From: Parasitella parasitica
Lineage: Eukaryota > Mucoromycota > Mucoromycetes > Mucorales > Mucoraceae
Assembly (NCBI GenBank): GCA_025201805.1
Contig: MU619398.1
Span: forward strand, 1-21,956
DNA length: 21,956 nt
Direction of reading: 5' to 3'
Every line of letters begins with the position of its first letter. The first letter of the stretch is position 1. A program made the translations under genes and the position numbers. The notes below the pieces were generated by a model. That model did not search any database and was not told where the DNA came from. It was given only the letters and a program-made list of their open reading frames with translations. Shown piece after piece: positions 1-8,582 of this stretch.

Positions 1-211
1 TGTTATATCAATAACATGGCAAGGCCTCACATCAGGATCTCAGATCAGTCCCAGGGTCTTACAGTAAATCATGGGTAGTCATGATTTACATTATGCAGCT
101 AGACAGTAGAACCCTAGTGTAATGAATGTGTATATAATACATCGAGAGATGTATTATGAATAAAGGTGTAATTCTTTGGCAGATTTATTTTATCAGACTT
201 TTGACATAACA
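1..211 (+). mobile_element. LTR-A copy 1, 211-bp TG...CA element
   Basis: The element begins at the first base of the window with TGTTAT and ends with ATAACA, the 5'-TG/CA-3' ends of LTR retrotransposons. A nearly identical copy (one mismatch, at base 25) lies inverted at 20110-20320. In this orientation a TATA-like TATATAA (about 131) precedes an AATAAA (about 160), as expected for U3 then the poly(A) region. Three perfect hairpins are present: 1-16 (6-bp stem), 64-89 (10-bp stem) and 134-157 (10-bp stem, GAGA loop). The left flank is outside the window, so a target-site duplication cannot be tested. It may be a solo LTR, or a 5' LTR, since TGG follows one base after its end. A MITE is the alternative. 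Confidence 0.8.
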
Positions 212-673
212 ATGGCAAAGAGACATGAGTGGTGCCATTGAATGGCTGATCTTTATCCCAGTACAAAGTGGTGATATCCTATGACATGTGGTTCCTGAAA
301 TTGGTGTTAAATCCTGATAAATGTTCTTCCATCAAAACTACTATGAAGAACATTTTATCCTTCATACGTATCTGTGCTCTTGTCTTACTGGTAACTTGGA
401 AACTCTGATCCATTCAGCTCTTACGGATTGGTTCAAGGCGTACCCAATTATCCCTCATCCTGGATCATGGTCTTATTGCTGCCGCACTGTCAAATAACTA
501 TAAATACCTTCAAAGTGTTCACTAGTTTAAATTCTCATTCAATGTTGGAATAGCAAAATAAATATATTCAGTTCTAATTGTATTTTTCTGGCTATATTTT
601 GTTATTCTAAACAGTTTTAATTGGACCTCTTGCAAGGTTCCAGGCTTATTCAAAGAATACGTCTAGATCAGAT
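212..673. other. AT-rich spacer between LTR-A and LTR-B, no gene
   Basis: No open frame of useful length or conserved protein motif is visible on either strand. TGG occurs one base after the LTR-A end (213-215), where a tRNA primer-binding site would start, and an 8-bp inverted repeat (210-217 with 233-240) straddles the junction. It could be the start of a decayed retrotransposon interior or plain flanking DNA; nothing decides between them. Confidence 0.5.
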
Positions 674-919
674 TGTGGGATGTCGGGAAGACATCCTACC
701 CAATCTTCTCTTTAATGTAAAATAGAAAGGGAAATGCTGTGATTAAATAAAATTTGACACTTCTTGTCAAACATCAGATGTTATGTGGATAAACACTGAT
801 TGGGATATATTTTAGTATAAATAGAGATCATATCTTATGTCAATAAAAGTCTTCAGTTTTGTATCTGGTTTTATTCAGAAAAGTCTTTATTACTTTATAT
901 AAATCATATTTACATAACA
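674..919 (+). mobile_element. LTR-B-like solo LTR, short copy
   Basis: The copy starts TGTGGGATGTC with a 7-bp inverted repeat (678-684 with 690-696) and ends TTTACATAACA, about 246 bp. Its 3' half (TATAAATAG, then GTTTTGTATCTGGT, then AGTCTTTATTAC) recurs in the same order near 19370-19440 in the copy that starts at 18888. The 5-bp flanks (CAGAT and TTACG) do not match, so no target-site duplication is seen and the exact ends are uncertain. Confidence 0.55.
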
Positions 920-1704
920 TTACGCTGCGCCCTTTGACACTGGCACAACAATATCATCTGCTAATTTTATGGATAACTTTGTAAATGTTGTTGTGTGTGG
1001 TCTTGAAAATGAGCACATCGGGTAGCGGTATACGCTAGAAATGCATCAGAAAGTAATAACGACTTAAATGCCAGCTGCTAAACAATTTATTTTATTTATT
1101 CATAAGAAGCTGTCTATTTATATTTGCGGAGAAAGGCATAAAAAATTAGATACGATTAAATCCTTCTTTATTTTGAAAGTATATTGAGTGTTCAATGATT
1201 TGTTAATTATGCCTCTATTAGTAATATTCGGGTGTCGTCTTACTAGCAGACAATTGTATTGTTATTTCTTAGCGGTTCCGTTATCCTTTATGTTGAGTGT
1301 CATAATTTCTAATCAGCCGTTCTGGCTTAGTAGTATATCATCATACTACTTGGGTTGGTTAGAGATGGTCATTCATCAGGGCAATAAAATAAATCTATTG
1401 CAGCTATCCTAATCCTACGTGAGCGCGAGTGCGAATATTATTGAGTTTTTTATTGACGTTGTTGATCTAGCGATGGATCAATGACGGCATTTTAAACATG
1501 TTTTTATTCATGCGATTAGGAAGCTTCCTTTGTTTGATAAATTGTTCCTTTTCAGGCTTAGTTTGGGGCATAACATGCTATTTTGACATATGTCAATTCT
1601 TATTCTTGCTATTTGTTTATCTTTGTAGTCATAGCTACTCTTATTGGGATGATGACAAAATTTTATGATGGGAAACTAGTTTAGTTTACTTCAATATTAT
1701 AGAA
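920..1704. other. Gene-free AT-rich stretch
   Basis: A 74-codon open frame (1188-1412) has a hydrophobic, low-complexity translation, no recognisable motif and no convincing ATG context, so it is not called. A perfect 14-bp palindrome, TTGACATATGTCAA, lies at 1583-1596. Nothing else is supported; it is probably repeat-derived intergenic DNA. Confidence 0.5.
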
Positions 1705-2005
1705 TACATTTATACATGAATACAATTAGATCGTGTTTGACATTTAAATTTTTCAACAAGATTATAACACAATAGTAGTCAGAGCAAGATCTATCATTAT
1801 ATTTAACCAGCTAATTATTATGAATGTAAATCATTCATCAAAGGATTTGACTTGGTAGTATATAACAATTGGGACCAATAATGGATGTTTTCTTTTATAA
1901 GACATTCTATTGATTACTTCTATTTACTATATAGAGCAATCAGTGACATTTAACCTAATATTTTATCAGGAAAGTTTGTTATAGACTATGGTATTCTATG
2001 GATAT
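1705..2005 (-). mobile_element. LTR-B fragment, inverted
   Basis: Read on the minus strand this stretch matches the middle of the LTR at 18888-19460 in order: ATCCATAGAATACCAT, TTAGGTTAAATG, TAGAATGT, ACATTCATAA..ATTAGCTG, CTTGCTCTGACTACTA, TGTGTTATAATCTTGTT and AAATGTCAAACA. The terminal TG and CA ends are not recognisable, so both limits are approximate. This looks like a decayed, truncated solo LTR lying opposite to the right-flank copies. Confidence 0.6.
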
Positions 2006-2321
2006 AGCATTCTGGGTGCTCTGTCCATTGAGTCATTGGTTGTGTACTTAGTAGCTTCATTGTTGGCAGTTTCGACATTTCAATTTTATTAAATCTAAGT
2101 GCATTCATAGCAATCAGTCTCTTTTCATAAATTATTTACTCAATTTCTTCAACTTAAATTTAGTGGATTGTGCATGTGTGTATTTACTGTTAGATTTATA
2201 CAGTAGTATCTACACTTTTCAAGGAGTTCGAGGGGCAGTCCACTCAAACCGTGGCGATCATTATAATTTGACTGTTTTTGTTATAATCTATTGATCTTCC
2301 TTTTCATTTGCAATCTCTTCC
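2006..2321. promoter_or_regulatory. Upstream region of ERV2
   Basis: This is the presumed promoter and 5' UTR of the ERV2 gene, squeezed between an LTR fragment and the start codon. It is AT-rich with a short GC-richer patch near 2228-2258. No TATA box or specific operator can be assigned. No gene is seen on either strand. Confidence 0.4.
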
Positions 2322-3032
2322 ATGTTAAAACGACAAAATATACTGGCCTCTGTTGGTCTCTTTCTGTTGGTCTTTATTTCTATTGCTTTCGTTTACTCTA
2401 GTGAAAATAACTCGGAAACAAAACTGTATCAACAACAGCAGCAACACTCTAAAGCTGTACCTGAAACGCCATTTTTGGAGCAGGGGAAAATCATTATGAA
2501 CGCCATGGGAAATGAAACTGAAAGGTAAATGCATATAATAGTCTGTGTTGTAGAAAACGATTACTTATTTTCTCTGAATTTTAGAGCCGAGCTTGGTAGG
2601 GCAACTTGGAAGGTATTCTAAGTACGTTTGTTCATATGTTGCGTATTTAAATGGCCATGTATTTAGTTTTTACATACAATGATGGGTAGATATCCCGAGA
2701 AACCAACCAAAGAAGAGAGAAAATCATTGCACGATTTCATGATGCTATTTTCTACACTGTACCCTTGTGGTGAATGGTAATATTGCTTGATACAAATCAT
2801 TCATAATTGCACTAACAGCACATATCGTAGCGCCAACCACTTCAATAAATTAATAACGACGTATCCACCCCAAACATCGTCAAGATTTTCAGCATCTCAG
2901 TGGTTGTGTGCAATGCATAACAAGGTTAATGAGCGATTACAAAAACCTATTTTTGACTGCAATGACATTGAATCAAAATACCCTTGTGGTTGTGTTACCA
3001 CTGAAGAAAATGAAACATCGTTATCAGCATAA
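2322..3032 (+). CDS. ERV2: FAD-linked sulfhydryl oxidase, ERV2 type (ER)
   Basis: Inferred exons 2322-2524, 2585-2612, 2667-2776 and 2831-3032 give 180 aa. Erv2-type enzymes oxidise thiols with FAD and O2 and pass disulfides to protein disulfide isomerase in the ER lumen. Residues about 8-26 form a signal anchor (VGLFLLVFISIAFVY). The ERV/ALR core is clear: GRATWKFLHTMMGRYP, then the catalytic YPCGEC, then SSRFSASQWLCAMHNKVNER with a C-X16-C pair, and a C-terminal CGC triplet like the shuttle disulfide known from yeast Erv2p. The membrane anchor and CGC favour Erv2 over mitochondrial Erv1. Intron 3 splits the codon of the second catalytic Cys (TG|C). All introns are GT-AG, 54-60 nt. The length fits Erv2 proteins. 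It is followed in tandem by an unrelated gene. Confidence 0.93.
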
Positions 3033-3062
3033 GGCATAGAATATCGCGGTTTAACTTTTTGT

Positions 3063-3065
<3 letters not shown>

Positions 3066-3093
<28 letters not shown>
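3066..3093 (+). repeat. Homopolymer T28
   Basis: An uninterrupted run of 28 T lies 33 bp after the ERV2 stop codon and 47 bp before the next gene's ATG. It may serve as a T-rich 3'-end or nucleosome-excluding tract, but its exact length is prone to sequencing error. Confidence 0.9.
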
Positions 3094-3140
3094 GCATAAA
3101 TTTTTTTTATTGATAAACTACATCTTCTTGGTCCCAATCG

Positions 3141-3850
3141 ATGAATAATAATAATTATATTAGTCCTCATTACCAAGCTCATAAAAAGCGATTGCAATCA
3201 GAGGATTTTGAATTGTCCTCTTTTGGATTACCCAGAAAGAAGTTTATCTCGGAAGAAAGCTTTGCAAACGAAATGGCAGCAATGTCTCTGCATCCTAGTG
3301 AGTATCCAAGCAAGGAATACATGTCTAAAAATATGCTTAGCTGTTTATAAATAGGTTTGCAAACACAGCAGCAACAGCAGCAACAACAATACTATCAATT
3401 TTACGGCAATAGGTTTGAGTCCAATTTCAATCCACTATCAACTCGTCAACATGACAAAAATGTTGTTCGAATCGACCATTTATCTGATGATGAAAATGAG
3501 GATACTGATATACAAATGCAATCAAATGATACTATTTACGTGGACGTCAACGGGAAAAAGGCTATAATCAATGGATATTTGAACGGACTGCCATTAGAAC
3601 TGAGGCCAGGAGAGCATAAACCTAGAATTCCTGACTTTGTCCTAAAAGATCCAGAGTGAGATTGTGCAAAGTAAATTATGCTTTAAATAGCTTTTATTAA
3701 TGCATAGTTTTTTGTAGATTAACAGATCCAAGAGATAAGCTGGCATACCAGAATATATTAAAATCATTGAAAGAAAGTAAACAAACACACATAGAAGTAT
3801 TGAATGAATCTTCCATTCATTGTATGCCTACTTCGATGGATATTGATTAA
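3141..3850 (+). CDS. Unrecognised polyQ/acidic protein
   Basis: I do not recognise this gene. Inferred exons 3141-3297, 3355-3655 and 3718-3850 join in phase (157, 301 and 133 nt) to 196 aa; both introns are GT-AG (57 and 62 nt). The N-terminus is Asn-rich (MNNNNY), residues 57-64 are eight Gln encoded by mixed CAG/CAA, and an acidic stretch (SDDENEDTD) follows. A hydrophobic/charged block (IYVDVNGKKAIINGYLNGLP, then RIPDFVLKDPE) is the best candidate for a conserved segment. No signal peptide or membrane helix is seen. The stop lies 6 bp from the stop of the convergent VID27 gene. It looks like a mostly disordered nuclear or cytosolic protein, which is inference only. The intact spliced frame supports a real gene. 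Confidence 0.7.
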
Positions 3851-3856
3851 AATGAA

Positions 3857-6661
3857 TTACAGATTTTCGAGGTATTCTTGATCTTTTGTCGGCTTCATTA
3901 CGAGAGATTCAAAGCAGGGCGTCTTGAATTTTGACAAAGGTATTTGAGTGATACCCTTTCCAAACTATGATGTCAATAGAGATATATAGTGAATGGGCAT
4001 TGTCAATATTTATCAAAGAATACATTTTAAACTTACAGCAACAACTATGTTATTGCTTTTAATGTGGCAACTAGCCAAGGATGTGTCATCTAATTTCTTT
4101 AGTTTATAAGTATCAATACGACCATGTAATACATCACCAAGATTCCACATAACCAGGCATTGGCCTGTGGACTAGCAAGTAGAAAATCAATGAATTAAGT
4201 CTTATGTGGGCTACAGAAAGTTGAATATTTACCACAATTATATGACTTTCCAAGTCAAAGTAAGCTTTGGAAAATTTTGCAGGTCTCTTCATTAGCATAA
4301 CATGTTCTGATTTGAGGCGAAGAATGATAGGTGTAGTTTTTTCGTCCATGTATTGTCCCTCAACGTCTACCAAGATCAAGAAATTGGTGCAAGTTGCAAT
4401 TATGTAGCGACCAGAATTTGTCGTGTCTAAGGACAAGATGGGCTCGCCGATAGGTGGAAATGTGGTTTTGGCTACGGTGTTCAGTGCACTGAACAGCCTA
4501 ATGTCACCACGCTTGCCAGCAACAGCCAAGTATCCGGACTCTGTTGATGTTGCCACTGCGAAATAGGTTTTGGTGATATGTTTCTTGTATTCAGAAACGA
4601 CGATTTTGTTTTTTCCAGGTTGACGAGGATCAATACGGAATACTGCACTTGATGTCATGCCACAAATCGTTTGCTCTTCAGTTTGCGAAGCTGATTTAAA
4701 GCTTGGTGCAATAAAAAGTACTAAAGATATAGTGAGAATTGCAAATTGCATTTAAATAGAGTTTTGATGATAACTTACGTGGATCTTCGTCTTCGATTTG
4801 CCATTCTTCCACTACTTTTCCCTGGGAAAAGTCAAACTTGTGTATTTTGTTGATGTTATGCGGATTTTGCGAATCAAGCAACAGCAAATATTGCTCATTC
4901 TGGTAAAGTATAGCATGACTAACAATTAAATCTTGGTTTTTCAGTGTTTTAATGCCATAAAACGCTCCAGAAAATTGGATTTGCCTTTGTATCTGTCGAT
5001 ATGTTGCAATATTGCTACCCTCTATCACGATCAGTCTAGATGATTTGCAAGCTGATAGCAGAATTGGGTTTTTCGGCATGGAGATTTCATAGAAATTGAC
5101 CTCTTCCGGGTCACCATCTAAAGACTCGTAGCTTTCTACAGTATCTTCCGTGTCAGAATACTCTTCGTCCCAAGAATATTCTAATGGATCAAAGTGGTCT
5201 AAAGCAGTGCTTCCAAATGCAGCGATTACATAGTTTTGATCACTTCTCTATAATTGGCCACTATTAAAATATTATATACCATGCCTAAAAGTATAGTTCT
5301 TACTCTAGACTTTCTAAATGGGATGCGAGTAGAGCTTTCAAACAAACATTGGGCAAAACTAGCACTGAAGTCATCATAAAATTCTTCTGTGGAAACCTTG
5401 AGCATAAGTGAATAGATTTTTCCGTTCTCCAAATAGTTCCAAGTGAAAGATTTTGCCGCCTAACATGTATTAAAAAAACTAGCTTAGATTCTATACTCAG
5501 AATTTGTTGTTTTTTCACGTCTACCTTGTTGAAGTTTGGATTCATTTGGTGATCCACTATTTGAGATAGTGGCGGCGTCTTCTGATTACTCGAAATAATT
5601 AATGCAACTACAAATAATACGCTTAGTAAGCCTGTAAACCGCATATATTTCGGCTGCATTACACGTAAAGTTGTTCTGCAATCGAGCTAGATCTACGGTA
5701 CACACATCAGCTTTGATAACAAATGAATCATTTCGGGGAATGTATTCATGCAATTCAGCTTGAAGAGAGCTTACGTATTCCGCGATGCTGTGGTCCTTGG
5801 ACAATTTGCTGCCTTTGTAAGGTACGTAATTAAACTGAACCAGTGAGGTTGTATTTTGCTGAATTGAAAATGCCAGGATGCTATCGTCGTATTTGCTATT
5901 CAACAGCACATTTTGCTGGTAGTTTTGTTGCTTTTTCAGCACATTTGAAGACGTTTTAGGTATGAATTGACTAAAGTAGTTTAGTTTCTGTTAACAAACA
6001 TTCTTCCTGCTCCACTTACGCTGGTAGCCATTGCCTAATATCTGCCTCTGTGGCATTTGATCTGTGCTTTTGGCAGCTGTTTTCGTAAATACAATTGTAT
6101 AAAAATGAGACAAAATGTTTTATATTGTCATTTTCTACTGATTCATCGCATGAAAAATCAAACAGCTCATCATGCTCCTTTTGGAAAGATTAAATAAAAT
6201 GTTAGCATTTAACACTGATTATCAATGCACACCATTTACCTCATTGTACCAAGTAATAGATATTCTGTCATTGACGCAATTTGATCTACATAATTTTAGC
6301 TGCATTGAGTCTTGCACAGGGAATGTCTGTAATGATGCATCTACCGCATGTATATTCAAAATATTAGGCATACAGTTGACGAATCATAACACTGTTGATC
6401 TTACATTTAGGACGTTGCAGTGTTCGTACGGTTAATTCGTATTGAAACGGTATATTTGTTCGTCTTATTTGTAAAGTAGCATTATCAGAACTATTTTGTA
6501 ATAAAAAAAAAAAAGTGAATAATACGCCAGGAGGTATAATTATATATTTACATGGTATCTAGAGTTGTATAAAATCCATTGCGATATTGAACTGAAAATT
6601 GACCTGCGCCATGCAAGCTGTAAACTTCTGGCTCATCTGATTCGAAAAAACTACCAGTCAT
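3857..6661 (-). CDS. VID27: Vacuolar import and degradation protein VID27
   Basis: Eleven exons in transcript order, all GT-AG: 6661-6552, 6490-6405, 6340-6240, 6177-6020, 5970-5702, 5631-5525, 5459-5304, 5247-4779, 4720-4233, 4171-4037, 3964-3857. They total 2187 nt, 728 aa, near the family length. The N-terminal domain shows LQIRRTNIPFQYELTV; a central PH-like part shows AELHEYIPRNDSFVIKADV and FTWNYLENGKIYSLMLK; an acidic linker follows; then the WD40-like C-terminal domain with VNFYEISMPKNPILLSAC, GKVVEEWQIEDEDP, FRIDPRQPG, TESGYLAVAGKRGDIRLF and a final IVVAFGKGITQIPL. These blocks match the VID27 family, first named from a yeast vacuole import/degradation screen; its molecular role is not settled. 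The intron 5632-5701 lies inside open frames and is placed by family alignment. The start gives the expected N-terminal domain but has no upstream stop check. Confidence 0.94.
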
Positions 6662-6759
6662 TATTCTGAGACATAAAACACAGTTATACGGACAGCCAAG
6701 GCTTCATCCTGCATCTTTTATATACGCTGAAAAATATTCAAAACTTATCCAGCTATCTT

Positions 6760-6780
6760 TAACAAACAATGTGTTTGTTA
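6760..6780. other. Perfect 9-bp inverted repeat, 3-nt loop
   Basis: TAACAAACA and TGTTTGTTA flank ATG. It sits in the 207-bp gap between the mannosyltransferase-1 stop and the VID27 start, both on the minus strand. It could be a 3'-end hairpin or a dyad binding site; nothing decides. Confidence 0.6.
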
Positions 6781-6868
6781 TACGGTATGCCAAGTTGAAC
6801 GAGCTTTCTAGACGTTATACAGAGTGATTTCGGCGAATTTGAGTAACATAGATTACAAAAGTTATTTT

Positions 6869-8360
6869 TTATTCTACTTTTTTCATTAGAAGCATATCAT
6901 TGACTGTTCTTTTGTCTTTGTGATCATTGTAGTGTCTTGCTTCCATATACTCAGTCAAGCAGCTCATATGGTCAGTAAAATCTATTTCACATTAGATGAC
7001 GCTCAAAAATACTCCTATCTCTCACTAACCTAAACTCGCACTGGGATTGCAAGTGCAACGACGCATCAAACGGTCTTCTGCGGGACAGTGTTGGTATATA
7101 CTGTGTTTATAGCCAATATCATTAAAGAAATGAACCTCATCTTGATGCAAAAAAATTGCAGCAAAGATGGAATGAACTGGCGCATCACCCCATCTCTCAT
7201 AAAAAAAACCGCCACTATGGTCCAAGAAATCGAAAAACTGTTGATACGCTTCGGTGTGCCATAAATCCAGTCTTGCAATCTCAAAGTTTGTCCAGAAATG
7301 ACACCCATTGTAAGATTGGCCATCATTTTGCGACAAGAACTTGAAGATGGTGTCCGTTACTTTATGAGGAAAGTAATTCTTGCCCCTCTTGGTTGATTCG
7401 ACTGCAAATTTCTTGACTGTATCCCATAAGGTGATGATGGTGCCAGAGTGTTCCTTGAATGAGATGTTGAAGGCTGTGTGTGCCGTTAATTTATCCTGCA
7501 CCACTGTATATTACGCAAAAAGGATATACGTACCGTACTTTTTGTTGTTTTGTTTCATATAGAGGAATGGATCATAGTCCAAGTCGCAAAAGTATCTTAC
7601 ATCTGGCTCTACTCTCCAGTAATACTCCAAATTTAAGCTTAATACGAGCGGATGTCTCCAGAAAAACCCACTATGTTTGTTGTATTTATGCATGCAAATA
7701 TCCAAATTAAGTTAAATATGATTGAAAATTGACGCTGTGATTGCGTGTTTACCTTTGAAAACGACACATGTGGCGGTAACTCTCGCTCTTGCCGTAAGGC
7801 AGATCCTTCATGATTTCTCTCGCTTTGGCTGCCTTGTGCTGGTCTATCCAAGATGGGTATCCCCACATGGATTCATTGACGAGTCCGTAGTGTGTCTTGC
7901 TGAGAGCAGCTGCTCTGGTCGTTAATATCTTGAACTCCTCTGTGAATGGCTCTTCGTTCAGAAATACCCAGGGATAGTTGAATTTGTGGTTGAATCTACC
8001 TTGCACATCGTGCATTGATTGTAACATGCCTGGTAGTTCTGAATTTCTGACGAGTACAATAAACGCAGCTGCTTGACGCTCAGTTTTGTTCGTGGCTGGC
8101 GGTAGACTGACATGCTGGGTATAAGGCAAATTTGGCGGGTCAATTGTGTAAGAATCGGGTTGCGTGTTGAATTGAGGGTCATATTGAGGAACTTTTCTTT
8201 GAAGACGAACGTTATAGGCATTGAGAGTCTGCCAGAGATCAGAGGATGAAGTAGGCAGCGCCAGATTGGTTTTGCGTCCTACGAAAAAGAATAGGGCGCC
8301 TAACAGATAGACACCTACGCCTAATTGAAGCAATAAGCACGAGTATTTTCTGACGCCCAT
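6869..8360 (-). CDS. KTR: Alpha-1,2-mannosyltransferase, KRE2/MNT1 family (GT15), paralogue 1
   Basis: Exons 8360-7753, 7670-7534, 7473-7030 and 6981-6869 give 433 aa, usual for the family. GT15 enzymes are Golgi type II membrane proteins that transfer mannose from GDP-mannose to O- and N-glycans. Residues about 8-28 form the signal anchor (LLLQLGVGVYLLGALFFF). The lumenal domain carries AAFIVLVRNSEL, YPWVFLNEEPFTEEF, SESYRHMCR, EYYWRVEPD (metal/nucleotide site), CDLDYDPF, YNGCHFWTNFEIA with the Glu equated with the candidate nucleophile of yeast Kre2p, FFYERWGDAPVHSI and FFNDIGYKH. All key residues are present, so activity is expected. It is divergent to paralogue 2 across a 222-bp gap. The last intron (phase 1, just before DFTDHMSC) is shared with both neighbours; the other introns are not. 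The acceptor of the second intron was chosen by alignment. Confidence 0.95.
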
Positions 8361-8582
8361 TGTTTCAGTGATGGATGCAAGAAAGAAGAGATACGTGTCA
8401 AGCAGAAAAAAGCTTCAACGTTTATCGCAGGTTGGCGGTTGCTGTTTTAGTCTATATTAATGTGTACAAAATAAACATAAATCAACATTCTCCCCTTTTT
8501 AGCTGCCAAATGGAGCGACTATCATGATTTCAACATTTTTCAGCTTCTTTCTTTTCTTTACATCAACTTGTTGTCTTGAAAT
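8361..8582. promoter_or_regulatory. Shared divergent promoter of mannosyltransferases 1 and 2
   Basis: A 222-bp gap separates two head-to-head GT15 genes and must hold both promoters. It is AT-rich, with ACAAAATAAACATAAATC near 8465-8482 and a pyrimidine-rich stretch (TTCAGCTTCTTTCTTTTCTTT) just before the plus-strand start. No specific factor site is recognised. Confidence 0.5.

Noticed and set aside
430-450. GGTTCAAGGC, possible tRNA B-box
   Set aside because: Does not fit GGTTCRANYCC and no A-box or cloverleaf surrounds it.
1188-1412. 74-codon hydrophobic open frame
   Set aside because: No recognisable motif, no ATG at its claimed start, AT-rich repeat context; likely chance.
4134-4751. 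Apparent signal peptide (MQFAILTISLVLFIAP) suggesting a secreted protein
   Set aside because: Most of that N-terminus is intron sequence; the acceptor at 4720 joins this exon in phase to the preceding VID27 exon.
5300-5659. Frame starting MQPKYMRF upstream of the VID27 PH-like part, possibly a separate gene
   Set aside because: Only the part from 5631 down matches VID27; the upstream portion is intron in the family-consistent model.
6172-6435. 87-codon plus-strand open frame
   Set aside because: Lies antisense to VID27 exons 2-4, which have clear family conservation.
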